DNA from: Parabacteroides sp900760525
GTDB taxonomy: Bacteria > Bacteroidota > Bacteroidia > Bacteroidales > Tannerellaceae
Length of the DNA: 64,000 bases
Direction: 5' to 3'
Assembly (NCBI RefSeq): GCF_049860805.1
Contig: NZ_CP187555.1
Span: 4,588,001 to 4,652,000 of the forward strand
Part shown: piece by piece, positions 9,103 to 18,414 of the stretch
Position numbering within the stretch: the stretch's first letter is position 1
Layout of the letters: the number at the start of each line of letters is the position of its first letter
The notes under the pieces: model-generated
Seen by the model: the letters and a program-made list of their open reading frames with translations, nothing else
The model's database searches: none
Told to the model about the DNA's origin: nothing
Program-made: the position numbers and the translations under genes

Positions 9103-9843
9103 TTAAACAAACTCACGGACGTCGAAACCCGTGGGAACCGAACCCTGCGGAGATGGGCTTTCCGCAGACCTCTCGGACATACGCCGGTGAAAAGCCGAGA
9201 GGTAGGTGTCGATCAGGGATTTTACCCTGTCGTTCCCGTCGGGGCAGCCCGAAACGATGACCTCGAACATGTCGGTCTGTTTCAGGCCCAGGAGGACACG
9301 TCCCGTTTCCTCCCTTTGCTCGTCTGTTGAAGGTGGATCGTGTACCACGTGGCGGTAGGCTTCGCCCATCTGTTCAAAACTAACCCCCTGGGCAAGCGAG
9401 CGGCCCAAAAGGGGCAGCTCTTCGGTGTCGTCTTCATCCTCGTCATAATCCGGCTCCTCCGCGTCCGCATCCGGGAAAGATTCATCGTACAGCGGAAAGT
9501 CGATTTCCAGAGGTTCGTTAGGCTCCCCCTCGGGAGCGACACCGAACACTTCATCCAGGTCTTCCGGCGGAATCTGCCGGGGGTGTTCGGGTACATTCGT
9601 GGGCACAAATATATCGGCTTTTTCCGTAACTTTTTCAGTTTCAGATTCTACGGCAGCTTGTGGCCGGGAGTGGCGCAAGTCGAGGACAAAGCGGCTCCTG
9701 CCGATGATCTCCTGCCGGCAGGGCGTGTCTTCGGCAACGATCCCGTCTGCCGGTTCGTTACGTTCCATCCGCCGCAGGCGGAAAAACGCCCACAAGGCAT
9801 ACCCCACGGCAAAGAGGGGCAGCAGCCACAACGCCCCGTTCAT
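9103..9843 (-). CDS. traD: TraD (DUF4122) transfer protein
   Basis: 246 residues. An N-terminal membrane helix (LWLLPLFAVGYALWAFF, residues 5-21) is followed by a long acidic, low-complexity region (DADAEEPDYDEDEDDTEE) and a C-terminal helical part. It matches the DUF4122/TraD protein that sits between traC and traE in Bacteroides conjugative elements. Function is unknown; a link between cytoplasmic partition-like proteins and the membrane channel is a guess. It overlaps traC by 4 bases. Confidence 0.75.
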   Translation of the reverse strand: MNGALWLLPLFAVGYALWAFFRLRRMERNEPADGIVAEDTPCRQEIIGRSRFVLDLRHSRPQAAVESETEKVTEKADIFVPTNVPEHPRQIPPEDLDEVFGVAPEGEPNEPLEIDFPLYDESFPDADAEEPDYDEDEDDTEELPLLGRSLAQGVSFEQMGEAYRHVVHDPPSTDEQREETGRVLLGLKQTDMFEVIVSGCPDGNDRVKSLIDTYLSAFHRRMSERSAESPSPQGSVPTGFDVREFV

Positions 9844-10259
9844 CGCTCCTCCGCTTTGGGTTGCCGGGAGGCCACGGCCTCACGCTCCTCGAAAAGCCGC
9901 TCGATGGTTTCCCGGTTATCGTCCAGGTGCGCCTTGAGAACCTTGTCCACGTAGGCCGTGATCGTCACGTCGCCACGACCGATGACACGGGTGATCTCGC
10001 GGATACGCTCGTGATACGACGGACGTATCTTCACGTGCTTGTTACCGGCGAAAGGCAGCCGCAGCAGGCAGATGTAACGGGCCAGGTACTCGGCCTCGGG
10101 GGTGGGGACAGTCCCCACGGCGACCTCCCCCGAAGGGCCGTCGGGGACGATAAGGGTTTTCATCCTGCGCCGGTAGCGGCACACGCGGAAGATGAAGGGC
10201 ACGGCGACGCAAAGGACGGCCGCCAGGATAACAGATAAAATAATTGCTTTGTCTGACAT
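9840..10259 (-). CDS. traC: TraC (DUF3408) protein
   Basis: 139 residues. A membrane helix at residues 5-25 is followed by a DUF3408 domain (about 75-125: HVKIRPSYHERIREITRVIG, then DVTITAYVDKVLKAHL). That domain resembles ribbon-helix-helix accessory DNA-binding proteins. It is a divergent relative of TraB next door. Its start and stop are packed tightly with traD. Confidence 0.75.
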   Translation of the reverse strand: MSDKAIILSVILAAVLCVAVPFIFRVCRYRRRMKTLIVPDGPSGEVAVGTVPTPEAEYLARYICLLRLPFAGNKHVKIRPSYHERIREITRVIGRGDVTITAYVDKVLKAHLDDNRETIERLFEEREAVASRQPKAEER

Positions 10260-10300
10260 GATGGATTGTTTTTAATGGGTTGTAAATATTGGGTTCATAA

Positions 10301-10723
10301 CTAAAAAATATCGGAGTTCCGTTTCTTGTAGAGTTCCGAAATTTCCTCCTGATAGGTCGCGAAATGCTGCTCCAGCACATTGTCCAGGTAGCTATACAGC
10401 GAGAGTTCGTTCTTACCGATAACCTGCACTATCCGGGTTATACGCTCGTGAAACTCCTTGCGGATATACACCGTTTTGCCGCTTCGGGTATTGGAGGGGG
10501 CGTTCCGGATAAAAAGACGCTCGTAATCCTGGCCTTTCCCTCTTCGGCGGCGTCCCTCCTCTTTCGTAGCCGACGAGGAGGCGGCCTCGCCGGACGGTTC
10601 CGATAGAGCCGATGCCTCCTCCTCTTTTTCCGGCGTGTAAGGATGTAATGGCCGGTTTCGGCTTTTGGCCTGGCTGATGATGAAGGAAGCGTCCAAACCG
10701 TCGTCATGTTCTTTTCCGCTCAT
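10301..10723 (-). CDS. traB: TraB (DUF3408) protein
   Basis: 140 residues. A disordered, charged N-terminal half (GKGQDYERLF precedes the domain) leads to a DUF3408 domain (about 85-130: KTVYIRKEFHERITRIVQVI, then ELSLYSYLDNVLEQHF). The domain aligns by eye with the C-terminus of TraC. These proteins are thought to act with the ParA-like TraA at the start of the transfer operon. It lies 6 bases after traA. Confidence 0.78.
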   Translation of the reverse strand: MSGKEHDDGLDASFIISQAKSRNRPLHPYTPEKEEEASALSEPSGEAASSSATKEEGRRRRGKGQDYERLFIRNAPSNTRSGKTVYIRKEFHERITRIVQVIGKNELSLYSYLDNVLEQHFATYQEEISELYKKRNSDIF

Positions 10724-10729
10724 GAGATC

Positions 10730-11482
10730 CTACTTTAACAGTTCGATCAATTCATCCACGAGTTTATCCAGGTTGCTGCCCCGGATCAAAGAACGGTCTG
10801 CCGGGAAGAGCGTGGAGCGGAAGACAGAGCGACGGCTGGCGTTCTGCTCACGACGAAAACGCTTGGTGTCAGGCAAGAAGGTCTTCAGGACAGGAAGATC
10901 CAGCTCTTTCATTACCGCCTCGTAAACCTGATATAATTCTGTCTTTTCACGTCCGTCCACCATGTTCCATAGCATATACAGCCCTTTCATCCGGGACTTC
11001 TCGCGGCCCATGATATGCTCCTTTACCACAACCGCGTAATTCAGGGTGCTTTCCATGACAACCCGGTCGGCACTGATCGGGGCGACGAGATAATCCATTC
11101 CGGCCAGGGAATGAATCAGATCCTCGTTATTGATCGTACCGGGAAGGTCGAAGAACACATAATCGAAATCACCTTGCGGCAGGAGGTAGTCGGCATCGGC
11201 CAACGCCTCTTTCGTGTTGCTTTCCACGACAGGATAGGCTTTCTTTTGAAGCCGGGTGAATTGTTCGTAAGCTAACCTCTTGTAATGTTCGTCTTCGAGG
11301 GCAAGCTTCAGGTCACGTTCCCGCATCTCCACGATGGAGTGTTGGGGATAATCGCAGTCGATGACCGCGACATTGAAACCCTTTACATAGTGCAGGTAAG
11401 AGGCTGCCAGCACCGTGAGGGTGGTTTTGCCCGCTCCGCCTTTCTGGGTGGAGAAGGCCACGAATTTCGTTTTCTCTTTCAT
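10730..11482 (-). CDS. traA: ParA-family ATPase TraA
   Basis: 250 residues. The deviant Walker A motif KGGAGKTTL (residues about 13-21), IDCDYPQHS (about 42-50) and the FFDLPGT switch mark a ParA/MinD ATPase. It is the first gene of the leftward transfer operon, with TraB and TraC (DUF3408) following, which resembles a ParA plus DNA-binding adaptor pair. It may position or segregate the element, or regulate transfer. Confidence 0.88.
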   Translation of the reverse strand: MKEKTKFVAFSTQKGGAGKTTLTVLAASYLHYVKGFNVAVIDCDYPQHSIVEMRERDLKLALEDEHYKRLAYEQFTRLQKKAYPVVESNTKEALADADYLLPQGDFDYVFFDLPGTINNEDLIHSLAGMDYLVAPISADRVVMESTLNYAVVVKEHIMGREKSRMKGLYMLWNMVDGREKTELYQVYEAVMKELDLPVLKTFLPDTKRFRREQNASRRSVFRSTLFPADRSLIRGSNLDKLVDELIELLK

Positions 11483-11896
11483 TGTTCCATGCGTTTTTAG
11501 TTATACAATCGGGTAATCGTTCATCTCTTCACGTATCCGGGCAAGTGAGGGCATGAGATTTTATGCAGGTATGCCGGCACGCATATATGCTGGTGCGCTG
11601 GCAGGCTGTTACGCCGGTATGCCGGTGCATGGGCGCGTGTCCGATTTTATACTCATGCGCAACCGCATTTGCTTATCCGGACAAAGACCCGCTTTTTCCT
11701 CTGCACACGGTGTTTTCTGCATCCGTCCGCACGTGTGCGGACAGGGGGATGTGTCATTGCCCGTATCCGTTCTCACGTGCAAAGTAAACCCTTAAAAACA
11801 CGGGTTGTATGCTCTTTTTCCGCTATGGCCGCGTGTGGCGTCAAAGTGGACGCAAGTGGCGTAATCGCTTATGACACAAGTGATTGAATAGGTAGG

Positions 11897-11904
11897 TATC
11901 TTTG
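11897..11904 (+). promoter_or_regulatory. Candidate -7 promoter box for mob operon
   Basis: TATCTTTG fits the Bacteroides -7 consensus TAnnTTTG. No clear TTG lies 19 bases upstream. It would transcribe through the hairpin region into mobA. Confidence 0.4.
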
Positions 11905-11993
11905 CCTCGTGAACGATCCCGACGCTAATGAAGCCGTCCTTGCCCCGTTTTACGGCGGCTCTTTCAATGTTCTGTCCGCGAGCGGGCAGAAGG

Positions 11994-12012
11994 TATTTGC
12001 AAAGGGCAAATA
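11994..12012. repeat. Inverted repeat in oriT region
   Basis: tatttgc and gcaaata form a perfect 7-bp stem around a 5-base loop, directly next to the longer hairpin at 12013. Confidence 0.6.
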
Positions 12013-12066
12013 GCAAGCTGTGTTTTCTGCTGCACGATTCTCGTTTTGCAGCAGAAAACAGCTTGC
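12013..12066. repeat. Long imperfect hairpin in oriT region
   Basis: The left arm (12013-12033) and right arm (12048-12066) pair over 19 bases with a single 2-base bulge, around a 14-base loop. A hairpin of this size upstream of a relaxase gene is a typical oriT landmark. Confidence 0.65.
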
Positions 12067-12079
12067 CCGCAAGGGGGAG

Positions 12080-12104
12080 AAAGCACCTCCGGAGTCGGTG
12101 CTTT
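12080..12104. repeat. Terminator-like hairpin upstream of mobA
   Basis: aaagcacc (12080-12087) and ggtgcttt (12097-12104) form a perfect 8-bp stem followed by one more T. It could be an attenuator before mobA or part of oriT. Confidence 0.45.
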
Positions 12105-12185
12105 TCAGAAAGGCGGCAAGCCGCGAAGGGATCGGAATTTTCAGGAACCGGTGGGGCCCTGGCCTCTCCTTAAAATTTCGATGCG

Positions 12186-12608
12186 ATGGAAAAGAACAGA
12201 AAGCCCCGAGGGGGCAAAGGGGGACGACCCGCGAAAAACGACCCGGCCGTTTACCGCTTTTCGGTAAACTTTTCAGCCGTGGAACATGCCCGTTTCCTCG
12301 ACCTTTACGAGCAGTCCGGGCTATTGTCCAAAGCCGCTTTTATCAAAGCGAGAGTGTTCAACGAGGCGTTCCGGGTGGTAAAGACCGACCGGGGAACGCT
12401 CGAATACGTGGCGAAGCTGACCGCTTTCCACGCCCAATTCCGTGCCGTGGGAACGAATTACAACCAGGTGGTGAAGGAGCTGCACGCGCATTTTTCCGAG
12501 AAGAAAACACTCGCGCTGCTCTATAAACTGGAGAGAGCGACACGTGAACTGGCGGCCGTCGGGCAGCAGGTCGTGTCGCTCTCCGAAGAGTTCAAACAAC
12601 GATGGTAG
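12186..12608 (+). CDS. mobA: Mobilisation accessory protein MobA
   Basis: 140 residues. A basic N-terminus (KNRKPRGGKGGRPAKNDP) is followed by an RHH-like and helical segment (VYRFSVNFSAVEHARFLDLY, then SKAAFIKARVFN) and a MobC-superfamily-like tail. It matches MobA of Bacteroides elements, which binds oriT and helps the relaxase nick. The last codons overlap mobB by 7 bases (ATGGTAG), so the two are coupled. Confidence 0.85.
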   Translation: MEKNRKPRGGKGGRPAKNDPAVYRFSVNFSAVEHARFLDLYEQSGLLSKAAFIKARVFNEAFRVVKTDRGTLEYVAKLTAFHAQFRAVGTNYNQVVKELHAHFSEKKTLALLYKLERATRELAAVGQQVVSLSEEFKQRW

Positions 12609-13747
12609 CCAATATCACCACCGGAAAAGACGTGTACGGCGCGCTGGCGTACAACCAGGAGAAAGTCGATCGGGGCGACGGGAAGGTACTGCTGACCCAC
12701 ATCGTGAGGGAGCCGGCGGATGGGCGCTTCAACGTGGCCGCGACGGCAGAAGACCTCCTGCGCTGGATGCCCTCGCACTACCGGACGGAAAAACCCGTCG
12801 TGCACGTGTCGCTCAACCCGGCTCCCGAAGACCGCCTCGACGACGGGCAACTCGCGGAGATAGCCGGGGCCTACATGGAGCGCATGGGTTGGGGAGGACA
12901 ACCTTATATCGTATTCAAGCATACCGACATCGGACGGGAGCATATCCATATCGTGTCGGTGCAGGTGGCCCAGGACGGGCGCAAGATAAACGACAGCAGG
13001 CGCAACGAACACAGCGTGGCCGTTACCGAGGAACTGGAACGGGAGTACGGACTGCATCCCGCCAAAGGGAGAAGGCGGGAGAAAGGGCAAGGGATCGTCC
13101 CCGCCGATTACACGCGGGGCGACCTGAAACGCCAGGTGGCAGCGGTAATAAAACCGGCCGTGGCGACATACCGCTTCCAAACCCTCGGCGAGTTCCGGGC
13201 ATTGCTGTCCTTATATAATATAGGTATAGAGGAAGTCCGGGGAGAGCGGAACGGAACCCCCTACCGGGGATTGCTCTACACGCTGCTGGACGAGAACGGG
13301 GACAAGGCAGTGGCCGCGCCGCTCAAATCCTCACTGTTCGGTAAAGAGGTCGGGTATGACGGGCTGGAACGGCACATGGAGCGCAGCGCCGAACGGTTCG
13401 GGAAGGACGACACGAGGAGGCAAATCCGTGGCCGGGTCGATAAAGCGCTTCGGGGAGAACCCACGGAGGAAGAACTGCGCGAACGCCTGCGGGAAGCCCG
13501 AGTGGATCTCTACATACGACGCAACGAAAACGGCCGCATCGTGGGTGTGACCTTCATTGACCACGAAACACGGACGGTCGTGAACGGATCACGGCTGGGA
13601 AAGGCATACTCGGCCAACGCCTTCGAGCTGCGCTTCGGCGGGAAACGGAATCCCGGGGAAAACACGAGGGACTTGTCCCCGAAACAAGCGCCTGCCGGAC
13701 GGGACGGGCAACGGAAGCGGAATACCTCACGACGGAGGAAAGTATAA
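12602..13747 (+). CDS. mobB: MobB relaxase
   Basis: 381 residues. The metal-binding histidine motif of relaxases is seen as HTDIGREHIHIVSVQV (about residues 106-121), with an N-terminal region MVANITTGKDVYGALAYN typical of the Bacteroides MobB family. The catalytic tyrosine is probably in the N-terminal third. The protein nicks oriT and leads the strand into the recipient. It follows mobA with a 7-base overlap and precedes the coupling-protein gene by 37 bases. The C-terminus is basic and disordered. Confidence 0.9.
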   Translation: MVANITTGKDVYGALAYNQEKVDRGDGKVLLTHIVREPADGRFNVAATAEDLLRWMPSHYRTEKPVVHVSLNPAPEDRLDDGQLAEIAGAYMERMGWGGQPYIVFKHTDIGREHIHIVSVQVAQDGRKINDSRRNEHSVAVTEELEREYGLHPAKGRRREKGQGIVPADYTRGDLKRQVAAVIKPAVATYRFQTLGEFRALLSLYNIGIEEVRGERNGTPYRGLLYTLLDENGDKAVAAPLKSSLFGKEVGYDGLERHMERSAERFGKDDTRRQIRGRVDKALRGEPTEEELRERLREARVDLYIRRNENGRIVGVTFIDHETRTVVNGSRLGKAYSANAFELRFGGKRNPGENTRDLSPKQAPAGRDGQRKRNTSRRRKV

Positions 13748-13784
13748 CATCTCAATTATCATTCATTTATTAAATTTTACGGTT

Positions 13785-14936
13785 ATGCAACAGGAAGACG
13801 ACCTTCGGGGTCTTGCAAAAACAATGGATTTCATGCGGGCATTGAGTATCTTGTTCGTGGTTATCAACATCTACTGGTTCTGTTACGGGCAGATACGGGA
13901 ATGGGGAATCAATATCGGCGTGGTCGATAGGATTCTGCTGAACTTCGACCGCACCGCGGGGCTGTTCCGGAATATACTATGGACGAAACTTTTCGCCGTC
14001 GTGTTCCTCGCCCTTTCATGCCTCGGGACAAAAGGAGTAAAAGAGGAGAAAATTACCTGGCGGAAAATCACGGCATCGCTGGCCACGGGAGGCGTGCTGT
14101 TCTTCTTCAACTGGTGGCTGCTGGACTTGCCGCTGACGGCGATGGCGAACGCGGCTTTCTACATACTGACCCTATCGGCCGGGTATATCTGCCTCTTGAT
14201 GGGCGGCGTGTGGATGTCCCGCCTGCTGAAGAACAATCTCATGGATGACCCTTTCAACAACGAGAACGAATCATTCCAGCAGGAAACACGCCTGATCGAG
14301 AACGAGTACTCCATAAATCTGCCGACGAAATTTTACTATAACAAACAGTGGAACAACGGGTTCGCCAATGTCGTAAACCCGCAAAGGGCTTGCATCTGCA
14401 TGGGAAGCCCGGGCAGCGGAAAGAGTTATTGTGTTGTAAACCAGTTCATTAAACAGCAAATCGAAAAGGGCTATACCCAATACATCTATGACTACAAGTT
14501 TCCCGATCTTTCGGAAATCGCTTACAACCACCTGCTGAATCACCAGAAAGGTTACAAGAAAATCCCGACTTTCTACGTCATAAATTTCGACGACCCGCGC
14601 CGCTCGCACCGCTGTAACCCCATTCACCCGGACTTCATGACCGATATTTCGGACGCCTACGAGAGCGCCTATACCATCATGCTCAACCTGAACCGAAGCT
14701 GGGTGCAGAAGCAGGGCGATTTTTTTGTGGAAAGCCCCATTATCCTTTTCGCGGCCGTGATCTGGTTCCTGCGCATCTACGACAACGGGCGGTATTGTAC
14801 CTTCCCGCACGCCATCGAGTTCCTGAACAAGCGGTACGAGGATATTTTCCCGATTCTGACATCCTACCCGGAACTCGAAAACTACCTCAGCCCCTTTATG
14901 GATGCCTGGCTCGGAGGCGCTCAAGACCAGCTCCAG
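13785..14936 (+). CDS. mobC: Coupling protein MobC/VirD4-like, 5' exon
   Basis: The first 384 codons of a TraG/VirD4-type coupling protein. Membrane helices lie near residues 20-40, 60-80, 95-115 and 120-140. Walker A is GSPGSGKSYC at about 207-216. The protein docks the relaxase-DNA complex to the mating channel. Reading stops being homologous after DQLQ at 14936, where the group II intron begins; without splicing the frame ends three codons later. The 3' exon starts at 17403. Joining the exons gives an in-frame 669-residue protein, the usual family length. Confidence 0.92.
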
Positions 14937-15474
14937 GTGCGCCCGTAAGGGCATATAATAAATATAGCTTTGGCAAGCTATTAGGTACGTGTTCTTTGAA
15001 ATAATTACCTATCACCAGCCGACTTATCCATTCAACGAAAGACGATGGGGAGTGTAGCATGTCGGTAAAGCCACAAGTGGACTAATTGTCAAGTCCTGAC
15101 CGGGTGGCGAGGTGAAACGATAGATATGAGGATAAAGCCTATACTGGTTAAACGATAGTCCGAGCGGCTCGATGGTTAAGCCTTGGCGGAAGACAGTTAT
15201 AGACGCCAAGCCGTGATACCCAACTTCGCCTTGTAGGTTGTTTGGGCAAAAGAACTTATCACGGAGCAACTACATACATAGTAAAGGACGAAAGTCGTAT
15301 CCGACAATCTATCATGCCAAATAGTTATTATATGTCTAAACGGGGATTGCCTAAGTGGGGCAACCCATATGGCAACAGAGCTTCCGTAGTAGTCCGAGCA
15401 AGGGAAAACCTTGTACATGGCGAAGGGAAGCAGCCAATATCGTTTAATGTCAAATTTTGGAAAATGTGAGAGAC

Positions 15475-17292
15475 ATGAAAAGAAATCCAGAGAAGATATT
15501 AAACAGTCTAACACAACATAGTTCCGACTTGGAGTACAAGTTTGAACGTTTGTACCGGATACTGTTTAATGAAGAGATATACTATATTGCCTACCAACGC
15601 ATATATGCAAAACAGGGCAATATGACCAAAGGTGTTGACGGAAAAACCGTTGACGGCTTCAGTATATCTCATATTGAACGGTTGATTGATACGCTCAAAG
15701 ATGAGACGTATCAGCCGAATCCCTCTCAACGGGTGTATATTCCCAAGAAAAACGGGAAGATGCGACCGCTGGGTATTCCGTCATTCATTGACAAGCTCCT
15801 GCAAGAAGCTATTCGAATGATTTTGGAAGCAATCTATGAGGGTAGTTTTGAAAACTCCTCTCATGGTTTCAGACCACAGAGAAGTCCACAGACTGCACTT
15901 TGGAACATCCAAAAGAGATTCAACAATACAAAGTGGTTTATCGAGGGAGACATCAAAGGTTTCTTTGATAATATCGACCACGAAGTATTGATAGCAATTC
16001 TTTCAGAACGTATTTCGGATGTACGCTTTCTGCGTCTTATCCGAAAGTTCCTGAATGCCGGGTATGTAGAAGATTGGGTATTTCACAAATCGTATAGTGG
16101 AACACCTCAAGGTGGAATAATAAGTCCCATATTGGCAAATATCTATCTTGACAAGTTTGACAAATACATTAAGGAATACATCAATAGATTTGATAAAGGG
16201 AAAAGGCGTAAAGAAAATCCGATAGTAAAACGTTTTGGACAACGGAAAGCCAAGTTAGTGGAGAAGCTAAAAAAGTCAACGGACGAAGTTGAACGTCAAC
16301 GACTGATGATGCAAATCAAAGAGATTGTTAAAGAACGTCTTAAGTATCCCGCAAGTGATGAAATGGACTCGGACATGAAACGACTGAAATATGTGAGATA
16401 TGCGGATGATTTCCTGATTGGTATTATTGGCAGTAAAGAAGACTGTATCCATATCAAAGAGGACATAAAGAAATTTATGGCTGAAAAATTGAAATTGGAA
16501 CTATCTGATGAGAAAACGCTGATTACTAATGCAAGGAAACATGCTAAATTTCTCGGATATGACATATTCGTGAGAAAGTCAAACGATATCCATAGGGATA
16601 AAAACGGACATTTAACAAGAAGCTTAGACCACAAGATAGTTTTGTATGTGACAACCGAGGTTATGAGAAAGAAACTCCTTGAATATGATGCGGTAAAAAT
16701 CACCGTACAAAATGGAAAGGAAATCTGGAAGCCAAAAGGTCGTTCATACATGCGTTGTCTTGATGATTTGGAGATTATAAGCCAATATAACTCCGAAATC
16801 ATGGGGTTCTATAACTTCTATTCGATTGCAAACAACAGTCCTGTGATAGATTCATTCTATAATATAATGGAATACAGTATGTATAAGACATATGCCGCAA
16901 AATACAGTACCTCGAAAAAGAAAATCATAGCAAGGTACAAGAAAAACGGAGTGTTTGCCATACCGTACACCAATAAAAATGGATATGAGTTCAAACGTGA
17001 GTTCTATGACAAAGGCTTTAAACGTAAGGAACTGCCTAATCGGTATTTAGATGACAGACTACCCAACACGATTGCCATAACGGGCGGCAGAAATGGTTTA
17101 ATCAAGAGACTTCAAGCACGGGTATGTGAAAACTGCGGTGCTACGGACAACCTCGAAATGCACCATGTACGTAAACTTAAAGACCTTAATGGCAAAAGTG
17201 ATTGGGAGATTAAAATGATTTCACGTAAACGTAAAACATTAGCAGTATGTTCAGTATGTCATCACAAGATACACGCAGGAAAGTTAGATTGA
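15475..17292 (+). CDS. ltrA: Group II intron-encoded reverse transcriptase/maturase with HNH domain
   Basis: 605 residues from ATG 15475; a TTG six codons upstream is a weaker start. RT motifs are clear: RPLGIPSFIDKLLQEAIR, SHGFRPQRSPQTAL, GTPQGGIISPILANIYLDKF and the catalytic YADDF (about residue 310). A maturase X domain follows, then a C-terminal HNH endonuclease with CENCG, MHHVRK and CSVCHHKIH. A complete set of domains means the intron is probably still able to retrohome. The protein binds its own intron RNA for splicing. GC content is lower than the surrounding mob genes, as expected for an invader. Confidence 0.95.
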   Translation: MKRNPEKILNSLTQHSSDLEYKFERLYRILFNEEIYYIAYQRIYAKQGNMTKGVDGKTVDGFSISHIERLIDTLKDETYQPNPSQRVYIPKKNGKMRPLGIPSFIDKLLQEAIRMILEAIYEGSFENSSHGFRPQRSPQTALWNIQKRFNNTKWFIEGDIKGFFDNIDHEVLIAILSERISDVRFLRLIRKFLNAGYVEDWVFHKSYSGTPQGGIISPILANIYLDKFDKYIKEYINRFDKGKRRKENPIVKRFGQRKAKLVEKLKKSTDEVERQRLMMQIKEIVKERLKYPASDEMDSDMKRLKYVRYADDFLIGIIGSKEDCIHIKEDIKKFMAEKLKLELSDEKTLITNARKHAKFLGYDIFVRKSNDIHRDKNGHLTRSLDHKIVLYVTTEVMRKKLLEYDAVKITVQNGKEIWKPKGRSYMRCLDDLEIISQYNSEIMGFYNFYSIANNSPVIDSFYNIMEYSMYKTYAAKYSTSKKKIIARYKKNGVFAIPYTNKNGYEFKREFYDKGFKRKELPNRYLDDRLPNTIAITGGRNGLIKRLQARVCENCGATDNLEMHHVRKLKDLNGKSDWEIKMISRKRKTLAVCSVCHHKIHAGKLD

Positions 17293-17305
17293 ATGAGAAG
17301 GTGGA

Positions 17306-17339
17306 GAGCCGTGTACGGGGAGACCTGTATGCACGGTTC
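17306..17339 (+). ncRNA. Group II intron domain V
   Basis: 34 bases starting gagccgtgtacgg and ending gcacggttc form the highly conserved catalytic hairpin with its AGC-type triad equivalent. The reading frame stays open through domains V and VI into the 3' exon of mobC. Confidence 0.88.
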
Positions 17340-17402
17340 GGAGGCGAGTGCTTGGAAACCTATCGTGATAAAACACGGCAAGGCGCCGGGTGCTTAGCCT
17401 AT

Positions 17403-18260
17403 GGCCAGATAGCATCGGCCAAAATTCCGCTTTCCCGCATGATTTCGCCCCAGCTATATTGGGTCATGTCGGGCGACGATTTCACGCTCGACATCAATAA
17501 CCCGGACGATCCCAAGATACTCTGCGTGGGGAACAATCCCGACAGGCAAAACATTTACGGAGCGGCTTTGGGATTGTATAATTCCCGGATTGTCAAGCTC
17601 ATAAATAAGAAAGGCCAGCTCAAATCGGGCATCATCATCGACGAGCTGCCGACAATCTACTTCAAGGGACTCGACAACCTGATCGCCACGGCCAGAAGCA
17701 ACAAGGTCGCCGTGCTGCTGTGCTTCCAGGATTTTTCACAGTTGAAGAGGGACTACGGGGACAAGGAGGCCGCCGTCGTGATGAACACGGTGGGCAACAT
17801 CTTCTCCGGGCAGGTCGTAGGTGAAACGGCCAAGACACTCTCGGAACGGTTCGGTAAGGTATTGCAGAAGCGGCAGAGCATGACGTTGAGCCGCAGCGAC
17901 AAATCGACATCCATATCCACGCAGCTGGACAGCCTGATCCCGGCCTCGAAGATCTCGACGCTCACGCAGGGAATGTTCGTCGGGGCCGTGGCGGACAATT
18001 TCGACGAACGTATCGAGCAGAAGATTTTCCACTGCGAGATTGTCGTGGACAACGAAAAAGTGAAAGCGGAAACGGCCCGGCACAAGAAGATACCACAAAT
18101 TACCGACTTCACGGACGAGAACGGGACGGATCACATGAAACAGGTCGTGCAGGAAAACTACGAACGTATCAAGGCAGAGGCCGGCCGCATCGTCGCCGAG
18201 GAACTGGAACGTATCAAGAACGACCCGGTGCTTTGCAAGCTCCTGCCGGAACAGAACTAA
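17403..18260 (+). CDS. mobC: Coupling protein MobC/VirD4-like, 3' exon
   Basis: 286 codons including the stop, continuing from the 5' exon after the intron (GQIASAKIPLSRMISPQLYW). It contains the Walker B region GIIIDELPTI (about residue 460 of the spliced protein) and the typical FSQLKRDYGDKEA and TVGNIFSGQVVG segments of TraG/VirD4 family members. The frame is open upstream through the intron 3' end, so a truncated product from an intron-internal start is possible in principle but unlikely. Confidence 0.92.
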   Translation, partial: GQIASAKIPLSRMISPQLYWVMSGDDFTLDINNPDDPKILCVGNNPDRQNIYGAALGLYNSRIVKLINKKGQLKSGIIIDELPTIYFKGLDNLIATARSNKVAVLLCFQDFSQLKRDYGDKEAAVVMNTVGNIFSGQVVGETAKTLSERFGKVLQKRQSMTLSRSDKSTSISTQLDSLIPASKISTLTQGMFVGAVADNFDERIEQKIFHCEIVVDNEKVKAETARHKKIPQITDFTDENGTDHMKQVVQENYERIKAEAGRIVAEELERIKNDPVLCKLLPEQN

Positions 18261-18273
18261 ATGAACACAAACA

Positions 18274-18307
18274 CCCCCGCAAACAACCTCCGTGACCTTA
18301 ACGGGGG
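18274..18307 (+). terminator. Weak hairpin after mobC
   Basis: cccccg (18274-18279) and cggggg (18302-18307) can pair over 6 bp around a 22-base loop. There is no clean T-tract, so a terminator role is only suggested by position after the mobC stop. Confidence 0.3.
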
Positions 18308-18414
18308 CTGTTTCCTGATTTTATAACCGCACAGCCGGTGTTTTGGAGCATAAAGTAGTGATTATGTGAACGGAAAACATTATTTTTGTGTTCGGAATCC
18401 TTTTAATTATAAGT

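Larger units (their letters stand above)
11483..12185. other. Non-coding mobilisation region between traA and mobA (probable oriT)
   Basis: No convincing gene. From left to right it holds imperfect GC-rich repeats of the type ggtatgccggYRcg (about 11565-11640), a possible leftward promoter box for tra (complement of gcaaagtaa, about 11779-11787), a rightward TATCTTTG box at 11897-11904, and four hairpins between 11994 and about 12125. The location directly upstream of mobA/mobB, between divergent operons, is where oriT of such elements lies. The nic site cannot be read from sequence alone. Confidence 0.6.
14937..17402 (+). mobile_element. Group II intron inserted in mobC
   Basis: The left end starts GTGCG, the group II consensus, right after the exon codons for QLQ. 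The right end is ..CTAT just before the codons for GQIA. The 5' part (14937-15474) has no gene of its own and should fold as domains I-III. The maturase gene lies in domain IV, domain V is at 17306-17339, and domain VI follows with a candidate bulged A near its 3' side. Splicing restores mobC in frame, so insertion need not harm transfer. Confidence 0.93.

Noticed and set aside
12020..12526. A 168-codon frame overlapping mobA
   Set aside because: It is in another frame across the oriT hairpins, is arginine-rich and lacks any domain; mobA explains the coding signal.
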